From contig CM057225.1 in the NCBI GenBank assembly GCA_029891385.1, forward strand, positions 15,986,620-16,050,619: a DNA stretch of 64,000 bases. The letters run 5' to 3'. The stretch comes from Erythroxylum novogranatense (Eukaryota; Streptophyta; Magnoliopsida; Malpighiales; Erythroxylaceae). Positions 24,862-36,403 of the stretch are shown here, piece after piece. Position 1 is the stretch's first letter. The number at the start of each line of letters is the position of its first letter. The position numbers were made by a program, and so were the translations under genes. Under the pieces are notes generated by a model that ran no database searches, was not told the origin of the DNA, and saw only the letters and a program-made list of their open reading frames with translations.

Positions 24862-25673
24862 TCACCTATCCATACAAACTTCTGGTTCTTCCTGGTCAAC
24901 TTGGTAAGTGGAGCTGCTATTATAGAAAAACCCTCCACGAACTTCCTGTAATATCCAGCTAAACCTAAGAAACTCCTCACTTCTGCTATATTCTTAGGTG
25001 CGTCCCATTTCACAACCGCTTCTATCTTTCTTGGATCCACATGTACTCCGCGCTCCGAAATCACATGCCCAAGAAACACTACTTCCCTTAGCCAGAACTC
25101 GCATTTATCGAATTTGGCATATAACTCATTCTTCCTCAAAGTCTCTAAGGCAATCCTCGAATGTTCCTCATGTTCCTTGTCACTCTTAGAATAAACCAAT
25201 ATATCATCAATAAAAACTATGATAAATTGGTCTAAGAAGGACTTGAAGACCCTTTTCATTAAGTCCATGAAAGCTGCAGGCGCATTCATCAATCCAAAAG
25301 GCATAACCAAAAACTCAAAGTGGCCATACCGTGTTCTGAAAGCAGTCTTGGACATATCCGACTCCTTTATCCTCAATTGGTGGTAACCCGATCTCAAATC
25401 TATCTTAGATTAGACTCTTGCTTCTTGCAACTGGTCAAACAAATCATTGATGCGGGGGAGCGGATATCTATTCTTGATAGTGACATGGTTTAGCTTTCGG
25501 TAGTCCACACACATCCTCAATGATCCATCCTTCTTTTTTACAAAAATGACCGGAGCTCCCCATGGAGAAGAGCTCGGCCTAATGTAACCCTTCTCTAATA
25601 AATCTTCCAATTGCTCCTTAAGCTCCTTCAATTCCGCCAGAGCCATTATATAAGGCGGAATCGAGATTGGCAT
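24834..25673 (-). pseudogene. Element C reverse transcriptase
   Basis: Two frames make up the RT: 25673-25410 with [20 protein letters not shown] and [20 protein letters not shown], then 25397-24834 with [31 protein letters not shown] and the catalytic FIDDILVYS (the F-I-D-D form usual in plant gypsy RTs). A TAA at 25410 splits the domain just before the first catalytic region. The order of finger, palm and thumb motifs is normal. Confidence 0.92.
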
Positions 25674-25700
25674 TGTGCCCAGAAGAAGTTCAATGGAAAT

Positions 25701-27089
25701 TCAATTTCCTGAGCGGTGGTAGTCTGGTAATTCCTTGGGAAAGACATCCGGGAATTCCCTGACCACAGGTATCTCTTCTAACTTCCCTCCATCTGCCTTT
25801 GTATCTACCACGTAGGCCAAAAACGCTTCACATCTTTTCCTCATCAATTTTTCTGCTGTCAAAGATGAAACCATTCTAATCGGACTCGCTTTTCTGTCCC
25901 CCACGAACACTACCTTTCTGCCATTGTCGATTTCAAACTCCACAGTCTTGTGTCTGCAATCCAAGTTGGCATTGTACTTCTCCAAAGTGTCCATCCCCAA
26001 AATTACATCTAATCCGCCCATCCTCAAAGGCATTAGATTCACCACTAATCTCTCCTCTCCAATAAGTATCTCACAGTCTCTATATATTTGACTAATAATA
26101 ATACATTGGTCGATTGGAGTACTCACCATCAAAGGAGTATCCAATGGGCTCAATTCCCTACCAACCATAGTTCTACTCAATGACACAAACGAATGAGTAG
26201 AACCCGGATCAATCAAAACAATAACATCTTCAGCAAAAAGTTTAATCATACTAGTCACGAATTTTGGAGTTGTCTCGGCATCTTCCTTTGTCATAGCAAA
26301 CACTCTAGCTGGTGCTTGTCCCCTTGATCTCCCTAGAGGGTTCACTTTCTTGGAGGCATCAGAACTTCTACTGCCCACTTCTGTCACTTTCCTGTGTCCC
26401 ATTGTCTCAACCCTCTTGGAAGCTTGCATCTGACTTCTCTCATTCCTTGGAGTCTGAGGGCACTCTCTTGCTATATGTCCTTTCTCTCCATAATTGAAGC
26501 ATGCTCCAGTCAGTCGATAACATTCCCCTTTGTGGAACCTTTCGCAGTGCTCACATTTAGGAATGGGTGGTTTATCCCCATCTCCCCTCCTGCTGCCTCC
26601 AGCCGTTGAGGCTTGATGTGAGACAGTTCTCATCTGTCGAGACCTGCTCGTTCCACTGCTTTTCTCCTCAGACTGTGCAGGGAAAGTCTTGGCACTCCTC
26701 TTTGACATAGGAGCACCGCCTCCCCTCTTAGACTGTTCTTTACCTTTCCTCTTTTTTCTAACAACACTCTTTATGTTTTCAATGTTTTCCACCCTCAATG
26801 CTGCTTCCACCAGTTGCTGGAAATCACAGAAATTCTGCACCACCACTTTTTCCCTAATGGCTAGGTGTAGTCCTGGTTCGAACCGACGACACATAGCCGC
26901 CTCACTTAGCCTCATCTCTATTGCATACCGGGATAACTGTGTAAACCGACGCTCATACTCACTAATAGTCATCTCCCTCTGGGTGAGACTCAAGAATTTC
27001 CTCTGCTTCTGCTGAATGTACACCTCAGACAGATACTTTTTCTTATAAACAGTGAGGAAGTCCTCCCAAGTCAACGCTGGCGGTTTCAA
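25701..27089 (-). pseudogene. Element C gag (capsid and nucleocapsid) with protease
   Basis: The 462-codon frame opens with the plant gypsy capsid region (WEDFLTVYKKKYL; LTQREMTISEYERRFTQLSRYA). It passes a basic linker and a CCHC-type zinc knuckle in which the second cysteine is Tyr (CFNYGEKGHIAREC), then the aspartic protease with VLIDPGSTHSFVS. It ends by TGA at 25701 at a small compensating pair of frameshifts before RT. Confidence 0.92.
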
Positions 27090-27170
27090 CTGACTCCCCG
27101 GGACATTCTCCCACTAATGCAGAGCATCCCCTTGCAGCAGACTCACAACATATACAACCTTCTCATCATC

Positions 27171-27635
27171 TTAACAGTCCATCTGCTCCAATATCCGTTC
27201 TGTTTTCCTCACCCATGCCTCAGCTTCCTCGGGATCAGTGGTCCCATAGAAATCCACTACTCCATACTTTCTCAGCTTATCAAACTGCCTCCCCTTCTTA
27301 ACTGGGGCCGGAGCAGAAGATTGTGGCATCTGTCCCATAGTCTGGACAAATACCTGGGTGAAAGCTTGGAACAGTCTTGGATCCAAAGTAGGCGCTTGTT
27401 TCTACGGAACAGGAGACTCCTACGACTGTGACCGAGCGGGCTCACTACTTTGCTCGACAGAAACCTCAGTGTTCACTGGGGCTATAGATTCATCCGTGCC
27501 CTCCTCTCTCGGCGGAGGGTCAGGTGCAACCGATCCTTTCATAACTCCTTCAATAGAAATACTAACGATTAGCTCACATTTTATCTTAATCCTATTTCCT
27601 ACATGTATGCATGATATGCATGTCACATATGGCAA
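27171..27635 (-). pseudogene. Element C gag N-terminal region
   Basis: It is broken into two frames: 27635-27420, with an acidic Pro-rich stretch (VAPDPPPREEGTDESIAP), and 27386-27171 with FDKLRKYGVVDFYGTTDPEEAEAWVRKTERI. The second is the typical start of the plant gypsy capsid domain. Stops at 27420, 27402, 27171 and 27114 interrupt it. The start codon near 27635 is the first ATG of the frame after the primer site. Confidence 0.8.
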
Positions 27636-27720
27636 ATACTCAATTCACAATGCAAGCAATTTATCACATAACACAATAATGCATAGCACAACACATTTTA
27701 AGCCTAGGACTCTTAAAAAG

Positions 27721-27737
27721 CCTAAGCTCTAATATCA
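27721..27737 (-). other. Primer-binding site of element C
   Basis: In minus sense it reads TGATATTAGAGCTTAGG, five bases beyond the LTR. It resembles TGGTATCAGAGC, the complement of initiator Met tRNA, with two changes. Confidence 0.7.
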
Positions 27738-28203
27738 CAAGATGTTGGGCCCCATTCCCGAAGCCCAACCATGGTGTTGGACCCCGTTTCCGGAGCTCAA
27801 CTATTCGAAACAAAGTCAAAAAGCGTAAGCGGGATTTCCTTGTAGGGTCATTTCAACGAACCCTCACTTGCTTTGAATCAATCCTTTTTAATTCAAAGCT
27901 AAAAGCTACCAATTTTTATGGAGAGGTAGCAAAGCATGTTATAAATCCAATGCTTCAAGAATCACTCAATTTGGAGGTCGGACGAAGAAGTTATGGTCGA
28001 AAGAATCCAATATGTTCATGTCCTTATTCCAACTGAACATGTCTTGGCGCGATTTTCATAACTTCTTCTAGAAATGTCGAATTGATTTCTTTGTTAGACC
28101 ATTGGAAAGAAGACATCGAGATCTACAACTCTTATGAAGACCGCAAAGCGATATTCAACCTTAAAACTAGTCAAAATTGCAATTTATTGTAGCTAACCTG
28201 TGA

Positions 28204-28357
28204 ATGTCCGTTAAATAGACATGCATGTCCTTTTAATGGACATAGACTGGCAAAACAACCCTTTTTATGTCCGTTTAACGGACATACACTAGGCTGAGGG
28301 TCCTTTTTCACCCGATAATGTCCGTTAAATGGACACCCATGTCCGTTTAACGGACAT
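28204..28357 (-). repeat. Palindrome cluster in element C 5' LTR
   Basis: Five copies of the 17-19-bp palindrome (consensus TGTCCGTTTAACGGACA) start at 28204, 28225, 28267, 28318 and 28339. Copies 1, 2 and 4 carry single changes on one arm. Paired copies 1-2 and 4-5 are 21 bp apart, about two helical turns. Confidence 0.92.
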
Positions 28358-29046
28358 TGGGGCTCCCCAAAGCCTCCAATGCCTCTCCAAAGCTTCCAAC
28401 ATCCATCCTAACACCATATACAATCAAAATTTCCCCAAATTAAGCCCTTCAAGTGTAATAACACTCCTCAAACATTCAATTACCAATTGAGATGCATTAA
28501 ACTCCCAATTCTCAACTCAAAAGCTCATACAACACACAACTCTCATCATTCACCAAAGCTGTCACATTCATGCCTTCCACACAACATCATCACTTGCAAA
28601 ACCCATAACTCTTAACATTGATATCCAAATTTCGCAAACCTTATACCGTTGAAAAGTTAAAAGGATAAACTACAAAGTTCAAGAAGACCATTTTGTCCAA
28701 TATGGCGTAATTTAACCTAGTTTCCCCCATGAATTCAACACACAAAGAATACCCCTATGGAACCTAAAATAAGCATTACACACAACAAGATAAATAAGCA
28801 CACGCACAAAGGAACTTTTTCAATCTTCAATTCATTTCCAAGTCAAAATGGAGTTCATACAAAGCTTTCATACATAGCTTTAATTACATATCGACATTAC
28901 ACAAATTGCAAAATACATTCGATGCTCAATGTTCAATATGCTTTTAAAGCTATTCAAAAAAATCTAACTCCTAACTTAATACAAAAGCTAACTCTCTCTA
29001 GATTGTCCAAATGCCTGCAAGAATTTACTGATCTTCTCGATCTGCA

Positions 29047-29723
29047 CCTGAGGAGTGGAAAAATATTGGGTTGATCTATACAACTCAGTGGCTAAAAAAT
29101 ATTTATAGCCATTGGCGATGAGCCACAATCAAACATATATATACACATAAACACTCATTAAGCATATACTTCACAATGATAATTCAACATCCACAATTCA
29201 ATATCCAATTCATAATTCATAACATCATCACATATTAGATGTAATTCAAATCAAAACATGGATTTATCACATCAAAATGCAAATACACAACCAAATGGCT
29301 CGAGGGTTCCGTGAAACAAAACGGCGAAACCGAAGTTTACACCGTGAACGAAACGAGTCCATTTTAGGTCTCGGTCCTGGCGGGCGTAGGAGAAAGCTTT
29401 TGTCGACGTGCATGTGACTACGAAATAGTTCTCCTCTCACCCAAACACAATCAATTTCATACTCAAATCAATCATATCTAAATCTCAATTTCTCAAGCTT
29501 TTCTCATACTAAAATGCCACAATTCAACTCAAGAGCATAACAATCATATCAAAATATCAAGCATTATGCATAACATGACATAATCACAATTCAATTGGTT
29601 TATCATAATGGCATACATCACAATGAAATTTCAACATCATAACAATTCAACAAGCTATTTAGCACACATAACACATACAAGCATTTTGCCCATATTACCA
29701 ACAACTATAAATAATTTACCCAC
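29047..29723 (-). other. Predicted second leader intron of element C 5' LTR
   Basis: In minus sense the donor AAG|GTGGGTAAA at 29723 and an acceptor-like CTCAG at about 29047 bracket about 677 bp. This is the length of the second intron predicted in D and E (680-685 bp). A GGCTAAAAAATATTTATAGCC hairpin sits near its 3' end. Inference only. Confidence 0.35.
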
Positions 29724-30511
29724 CTTATACTCTTGAAATACCCAACTTTAATGGTGACCTTCCTCTTGCACTTGGGTAGGCTCTTGATTCCCTAACACAA
29801 TCAAAATTTCTCATTAATTCCCAATTCCATTGGAATTTCCCCAATTTTCATAATCTTAACAAATCACAATTAACCCTAATCAAGTTCCAATTTAACCTAC
29901 CTATGGCTCATACATGTTAGAAAACTTAACACCTAGCTTAGAAACCCAAAAACCCCATATATCTTATCATCCTCTTCTTCCTCCAAGCATTCCCAACACA
30001 ACCCTTCTTTCTCTCTCTAGAACTTCTCATTCACAAAACCCCAACCTATTTCTTTACCAAAGCATGAATAAGGTGAAGAACTTACCTTGAAAGCCTTGAT
30101 TTCTCCTCCTTCCCACGAAAATTCCTTCCTTTCCCTTGCCTTTGTCGATTTTTCTTCTTCTTCTCTCCTCTCTTTCCCTTTCTCTCTCTTCCTCCTTATG
30201 GCTTCCACAATATTCCCTCTTCTCCTCTTTTAATTTTTGCCTTCTTATTCTTCCTTACCTTCCCATTCTACCCCTCATTAACATGGCCCTTCCAAAAATA
30301 CCCTTCTTTGTCTTATATGGCACTACTAACCCCTTAAGCCAACTTAATACTAACTTAACCCTAACCCTTTCATTCTAATTTCAATTTCTAATTCTTCCAT
30401 CAAATTTCTAATTAATGGCCTAATTCTAAAATAAAAAATTAAACCAACATATAATCATAAACAACCAATTAAGCAATTTATAAGAAATTCAAAAAAATTC
30501 AAGACCCAACA

Positions 30512-31406
30512 TATATAAACAAAGACAATATGTGTACTAGGCATCTAGTTAGCTAAAACCAACTTATATATCATAAAATAGTTTTGGATCAACATGGATG
30601 AGGGTAGCCCCGAACTAGACGACCAAGCCGATAACTTTCCTCCAGTTAAAATCGTAGCTATGAGATCATTAGAAACGGTTCAATTATCATTATAAATCTG
30701 ATCCCTAATTAAATTATCAAAACTCATGAAGATATTCAGTCTGTCAGCATCAAAATGTTTCACCCTACCATGGACATACACCAATTTATAACTCGCAACA
30801 GTATCATATAATAAGTCACCAGGTAGATTGCAATAGAATTCTTTTACCAGTTCAATATCATAATGTTCAGGAAGCAATGCAGGTTGTAGTAATGTTCTCT
30901 CAGATAGTACAATATCCAGTCGGTACAGCTGAAATTCATCAAAATTAATAAGGTAGTCTAGGACTAACTCAGTGTCAGTAAATATCTCCCATTTTTACTC
31001 AGCTTTGGATGAATAAAATTTGAATGAAACTGTAATGTCTACTTTCAAATAAGTAGATGGAACTCGCCGAGGTGGGCAAATTGTTTTATAAGCTCATTGT
31101 TTAATTCGTTTTTGAGTGACCAGAGGAGGAGCTATTGGTGGAGCAGCAGTAGTAGGAACCTCATCCGAATCAGATGACGAGTCTTCGATCATTGAACGCA
31201 ACACCTGCATGGTGTCATCACTTTCTGGTGGATAATTTTGAACCGAGGTGGTGTTAGGAATTTCAATGAGAGCAGTTGAGGACGACCCAGGCTCGGAAAC
31301 TTTCCTCCTAGGTGTCAGGTTCAGCAGCAAATGGTTGGAATGATGTGTGGGAGCAATAGTCAGTTTTTCAAAAACTGAAGAGCGAGAATTTGCTTTTTCT
31401 TGCCCA
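30512..31406 (-). pseudogene. Extra 3' ORF of the copia element, N-terminal half
   Basis: The frame starts near 31406 with MGKKKQI after the pol stop. It runs through an acidic Ser/Thr/Pro-rich region (SDDTMQVLRSMIEDSSSDSDEV), then after a frameshift through LPEHYDIELVKEFYCNL and VHGRVKHFDADRLNIF. The last motifs fit the 'putative plant transposon protein' domain (an ORF of unknown function found in plant elements). It stops at the edge of element C and continues at 20113. Several stops show it is dead. The alternative that it belongs to a separate inserted element is less likely, since pol, this frame and the 3' LTR are in line on one strand. Confidence 0.6.
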
Positions 31407-31784
31407 TGTTGTTAAAGAACAACAGAAAATCAAACAAATTCAACAAATGATGCTAACGGTGAGTGAAATAGAGTAGTACCGCAAAGAGAAATCCAAGTTG
31501 CAGAGATGGAACCCATACAGTTATGAGGAGAAGGGTCTTCGATTACGTCCCAAAAATTCCCACACAGATTCTAAATCCACAATGGAGAAGTCTTCAATGC
31601 AATCAATTTGTTACTTGGGTTCTTGGAGGTCGACATAGATGAGGAGGGGATGAGGGGCGCTAGAGGCAGTAAAGAGAAAAACTTAGGAAATTTTAATCCC
31701 TTTGGACGAAAACAAAATGTTTCGTTTTTTTACATTTCAACTTTAAAAAAAGAAATAATACATCAATAATGTAAAACACAAAGT

Positions 31785-32278
31785 CCTAAAGCCCTTCGAA
31801 GAAGTTCAAACCTAATTTTATCAAGAGGTTTCGTAAATATGTCCACTAGTTGCTTTTCTATAGACACATATTAGAGGGTGGCTACTTTGTTCTCCACAAG
31901 CTCTCGAATAAAATAATACTTCAAATCAATGTGCTTTATCCGTGAATACTGAATCAGATTCTTCGAGATATCTATAGCACTCTTGTTATCACATAGGATT
32001 GTCAAGGTGACTTCTATGGTTTACAATGAAATTGAATTCCACTTTTTACTGTATCAATAAATCAGATTATTACGAAGAAAGAAACAACCTGCTGAAGTGC
32101 TTTTTCTATCATCTAGATTTCTAGCCCAATCCGCATCACTGTACCTAGCTAGACAAGATGTTGAGTCACATGTATACCAAATTCCAAATTCAAATGTACC
32201 GCTTATATACCTGATGATCCTCTTTATTGCTGTCAAGTGTGTATCTTTAGGATCGTCTTGGTAGCGAGCACATACTCT
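31785..32278 (-). pseudogene. Copia RT tail and RNase H
   Basis: It resumes after insertion B with MTAIKRIIRYISGTFEFGIWY, then ARYSDADWARNLDDRKSTS (RNase H entry), a damaged middle, LCDNKSAIDISKN and VDIFTKPLD near the end. These are the standard C-terminal motifs of Ty1/copia pol. Stops occur near 32054 and 31880. Confidence 0.9.
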
Positions 32279-32283
32279 GACGC

Positions 32284-33622
32284 TGTTGGGACCCGATCCG
32301 GAAATCGGATCCCAACCGGAAAACGAAAAACGAAGGAAACGAAAGCGAATGGAAACGAAAATTTCGCATCGAAATTTCGAATCGGTAACAATCGATATTT
32401 AACAAACGGAGCAGACATCCGAGAACAATCAAGAACACAGAAACACATTCGCGTTGGAAACCTAGACTATCCATCCAAAATCTGGTATAAATTTTTTTCT
32501 TTTCTTTTTCTTATACTCATTTATCAAACTCATACCAAACTTACTTCTTAATTCTTATTCTTATCTTAACCCGGTTTTTTACCAAAATCAAAAGATAACA
32601 ATTGTATTTTGATGACCCAAAATTTCTGCAAAGGCAAAAATACACTTCTAATATCACAACCCAACAACACAAATCATCATCGGACCCTCCCGTCCGGAAT
32701 CCATAACACCAGCAGGAACACACATCTAAACCTAACACTTCATAAATCCTCAATCGATTATATAAAATCTCAATCAGTCCCAACCACATTCAATATCTCA
32801 AATCTATATACAAAATCCTCATTCAATATCCAATTACAAACATAAAGCATAATCATACTCAATTATGATCATAAAATCAATATCCAAGTCTCGAATTCAT
32901 ATACATCCCGTAATAACTGCTTTATATACACAAAAGGCAATTCAAGCCAAAACAATATCAATTCTCAATTTACACAAAAATACAAATGCGGCAAAATCAA
33001 ACTTGGCGCTCTTTCATCCGATCTCTGTTGAATACACGGAGATTGGGATGAAAGGAGGGTGAGCTCTAAGCTCGTGGATAATATATTTATAAATTGAACA
33101 ATAAGCGAAAATTGTCTTTTTAAACTTTTCAAACATTTCCCATTCAAAAATTTATCCAAAAATTTATTTTCAAACCTTTCAAAACATTCATAAACCTTCA
33201 TCAACATTTTCTAAAATTTCCAAATCTTTATTTGTTTCAAATATTCATAAACACTTACTTTCTCATTTCTCAAGTTCTCAAACTTTTCACAATTCATGCA
33301 CAATTTCAAACATGAATGCATCACGTCATAATGCATCACAATACAAACAGAGCAAAATCACATAAAACATCAAAATGGTTTTATGTTGGACCTCACACCC
33401 CACCCGTAGGTGTTTGCAGGTTATACTGTGGCGTGTGTTTGCGGGTTATACCGCGACATCCAACACAAATCACAATAACACATTAAATGGTTTGGTTTGT
33501 TCCATAACAGGACGTACTGCACATTTTCGCATAGCGGTCATGTGCAGCTGTGAAGGGAGTCCGTGATCGGAACTCCATTGCCTCTTGCGGGCAGCCGAGC
33601 GAAGGCTTAAACAAGTAGAGAC
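32284..33622 (-). other. B solo LTR, first segment (up to insertion H)
   Basis: The 3' part of B in minus sense, with A-rich and CATC-rich simple sequence at 32500-32900. Positions 33380-33600 (GCGGGCAG, GAGTCCGTGA) resemble the GGCGGGCAG / CGAGTCC region of the C LTR. No coding frame is recognisable; the 75-105-codon frames on both strands overlap each other and carry no motif. Confidence 0.7.
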
Positions 33623-34429
33623 TGTAACATCCCGTCACCGATGGGATGGGTACAGTTCTCCTCATACGTATTCTGTATACGCATTTTGCATTCGTAGCCT
33701 CTACATCATTGATAAATGTTCAGCATTACATAAGCATACGTATGTACATGCATGTATGACAGATTTCCAACTTGATTGTGAAATTGGAGACTTTGTGGTT
33801 AAGGTTAATTGTGCTTTGATTAGTGAATTGGAGTGTTAAATTGAATTTAGGAATTGAGAATTGAAAATTGGAGTATGTGATTAGATGTTTTCTAATTTTG
33901 AGGATTTATAGGAATTTTTCTGGAATTTTTGGAAGATTAGATCCGGACCAGAAAAATGGCTTAGTGACTGATTAATTGTGATTCCGGTTTCGAATTTGAT
34001 TGACAATTGATATGAGGTAATTTAAATTATGATTTGAGGAATTAAGGTCTGAATCATTGAAATTCGGGAGAAATTAGAATTAGAAATTGGATCGGGATTG
34101 TTCGGATTGGACTTGTGGCAAATGAATTTTCCAAACAAGCCTTAGTAATCCTTTAATATATAAACCTATGCCTTTGAAATTTTTGATCCACGATGCTCCT
34201 CCCTCTTTGAAAGAAATCGTGGGTTTTCTCTTGATTTTTCTCCATCTTCCATCGTGGTTTCCTTCTTGATTCCTCTTGGAGTGGCTTCTTCTTTCATCTT
34301 TGATTATCTCCTTTAGTGTGATGTTGAAGAAGATGAAGATGAGTTTTGGCTTTGGATTTGCCGTGGGTGTCGTTGTAGCTTAAGGCTTGCATTTTCTTGG
34401 TGATTTGGAAGAGTTTAAAGCTTAATCAA

Positions 34430-36023
34430 GTAAGTTGCAACTTATTTATGTGTTTAATATTTTGATTGAAGTATGGAATTAAGTAATTAATTGTTTAAGA
34501 GTTAGAAAGTTTCGGATGATATAGGTTTTAGGGTAAAAATGTGATTTTGATTTGGGTATTTGTTGAATCATGATTATTTGATGGATTGAAGCTTAGGAAT
34601 AAGTTGTGTTAGGTGTAAAATGTTGTTTAAGAGTGTTTAGAAGGGAAAGGATTGGATTATATCAGAAAAATCTGGAAATTCTAGGTTTTCTGGCGAATCA
34701 TGATCGCCTTGCGCTTGTGTGAAGAACACGCCGCGGCGAGCGAGGAGACGCGGCACGCCGCGACAAGCGCGGGAGAGCGCCGCGGCGAGGAAATTCGGCC
34801 CACGTCGTGATGTGCGTAATCGTACGCCGCGGAGAAGAAAGAATTGCTCGCCGCGGTGAGGCGTGTGGACGCCGCGGTGAAGGCGTAGGGAAGAGGAGCT
34901 CGCCGCGGCGATGGATGCTACTTTTCCGAAATGGTGATTGAGAGGTTTTGAGATTTGGGGATTTAGGGTTTTGATAATTTAATTAAATATGGATTGATTT
35001 CAAATTAGAGATTATGAATTTGGGAGTTCGAATTTCAATTTGAGAGATTTGAGTTTCGGAAATTTATTCGGTGGTTTTCGAAATCGGATGGCATTTGAAT
35101 AGTGAATTTGATTATGATTTAAGGATAATTCCTATGTCTTCAAATTTGACTTTGGAGGATACAGAACTTAGCCAATTGACTTATGGTATTAGAAATTGCT
35201 ATGAATTTAAGTAAAAGTGCAGAATTGAGACAATTCGAGTTTGAGGTCGGAAATGTCATAACATGCATAGTACGTAAATTATTCGATATACTTGCATCAT
35301 TGACTATTGAAATTGATACAATTAGTAATATTCGAGTATTCTGATTATTGTAGAGGCTCAAGTGGAACGTTGATCCTCTGACGTAGCGAAGACTTCCTGG
35401 CAGTAACTCAGAAGTTTAGAGGTGAGTAACCTAGTTGGTTTCTCAATCTCTGATGTGCTATATGCTTTATGTGAACTATCTATGATTCTGATTGAGTGAT
35501 TCGCATGTGATATGCTACTGTAAAGTGTGAACGCATGCTAGGCATGAATAGAAATCATTAACTGACCGTTGTGACTGGAGCACAATTCTGATCTGATTGG
35601 AGCTATAAGCTCGTCTTTGTGATAGTGAAAAGGGATTAGTGCATACCCAGAGGGCTCTCCTATCCCTAGTGCGCGTGGGCAGTAGTGCATACTCGGAAGG
35701 CTCTCCTACCCCCAAAAACGCGATTTCTGTGTAATGTATATTGTGCCCAGCAATGGGATAATTCTGACGCCTAGTCACAACCTTAAAATGAACTGGAAAT
35801 TATTGTGCATTCAGTATGTGATTGTTTTGTGATTGTACTGCAAATTTGATATGGGATTAATTGCAAATGTGTGATTATGATTTTATGAACTTCTGAATTA
35901 TGATTTTAAATATGAAATGTGTTACTTTGTATGCAATTTCGCGTAATGCATAAATTGAGTGAAACATCGATGATGGTTACTCATTGAGTTTTATAAACTC
36001 ACCCAAATTGCACTATTTTTCAG
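34430..36023 (+). other. Predicted two-intron leader in LTR H
   Basis: Intron 1 is 34430-35353 (GTAAGTTG to ATTGTAG), exon 2 is 35354-35421 (68 bp, AGGCTCAAGTGG at its start), intron 2 is 35422-36023 (GTGAGTAAC to TATTTTTCAG). The same order and exon size recur in D and E. Not shown to be spliced. Confidence 0.4.
34700..34912 (+). repeat. Cluster of CGCCGCGGCG palindromes in LTR H
   Basis: About seven to nine copies of CGCCGCGGCG or near variants (GCCGCGAC, GCCGCGGT) within 210 bp, GC-rich in AT-rich surroundings. Position within the LTR matches the CGTCGCGACG clusters of A and F. Confidence 0.85.
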
Positions 36024-36403
36024 ATGACGAGAGTGTGACTCCTAGCTCCGGATAGTGAGACTTTTCTGCTTGTGTGTGTCTTGGAGAGTAGCATGGCCCA
36101 ATGTCGATCGATTGGGGATCCTTTGGGATATTTTGGGATGACCTAGTTAGGAGTTATTCTTTGTTTATTTTGGCTTGTGCAGTTGTATTTATGACCCGAT
36201 GTTGAAATTAGGATTTCATGAAAGGAATGAAAAGGGATCTTTTGGTTGCAAAATTTAGTGAATGTGATCTTACCGCTTTATTATTGATGCCATGAGGTTT
36301 AAAGAATTAATCGTATCGTAGTGCACCCTCATTGTAGGGTATGTACCGGTATGACCTACGGGCGTCCCGGTGTATACTCTACTGATGAAAGCTTCTGAGA
36401 GAC

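Larger units (their letters stand above)
20114..30511 (-). mobile_element. Element C: Ty3/gypsy chromovirus-type LTR retrotransposon, decayed
   Basis: Paired LTRs (20114-22848 and 27743-30511, about 2.75 kb, TGTTGGG...CCAACA) flank a 4.9-kb interior. On the minus strand it encodes gag, protease, reverse transcriptase, RNase H, integrase and a chromodomain-like tail in gypsy order. The flanks are TAGAT (20109-20113) and TATAT (30512-30516), a 5-bp duplication with one change. It interrupts the extra ORF of the copia element, which reads on across the two flanks. Stops and frameshifts in gag and pol make it non-autonomous now. The integrase tail and LTR style suggest the Tekay/Del clade, not verified by phylogeny. 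Confidence 0.93.
27743..30511 (-). repeat. Element C 5' LTR
   Basis: TG/CA ends, 2.77 kb, over 95 % alike to the 3' LTR by eye. In minus sense it shows a pyrimidine-to-leader region near 30300-30090, a GTAAGTTC donor at 30085, an acceptor-like GTGTTAG|GGAATC near 29795, a second donor AAG|GTGGGTAAA at 29723 and an acceptor-like CTCAG|GTGCAG near 29047. Further on come the palindrome cluster (28204-28357) and the conserved block (27949-27991). Confidence 0.93.
33623..36398 (+). mobile_element. H: solo LTR of the element A family
   Basis: It begins TGTAACATCCCGTCACCGAT, like LTRs A and F. It is flanked by GAGAC on both sides (33618-33622 and 36399-36403), and the B sequence reads on across it. 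It has TATA-like AATATATAAACC (34155-34166), donor GTAAGTTG at 34430, a CGCCGCGGCG cluster (34700-34912), TAG|AGGC acceptor at 35353, donor GTGAGTAAC at 35422 and a TTTTTCAG acceptor at 36023. With these borders the end is TTCTGA rather than the canonical CA, so the last few bases are uncertain. Confidence 0.75.
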
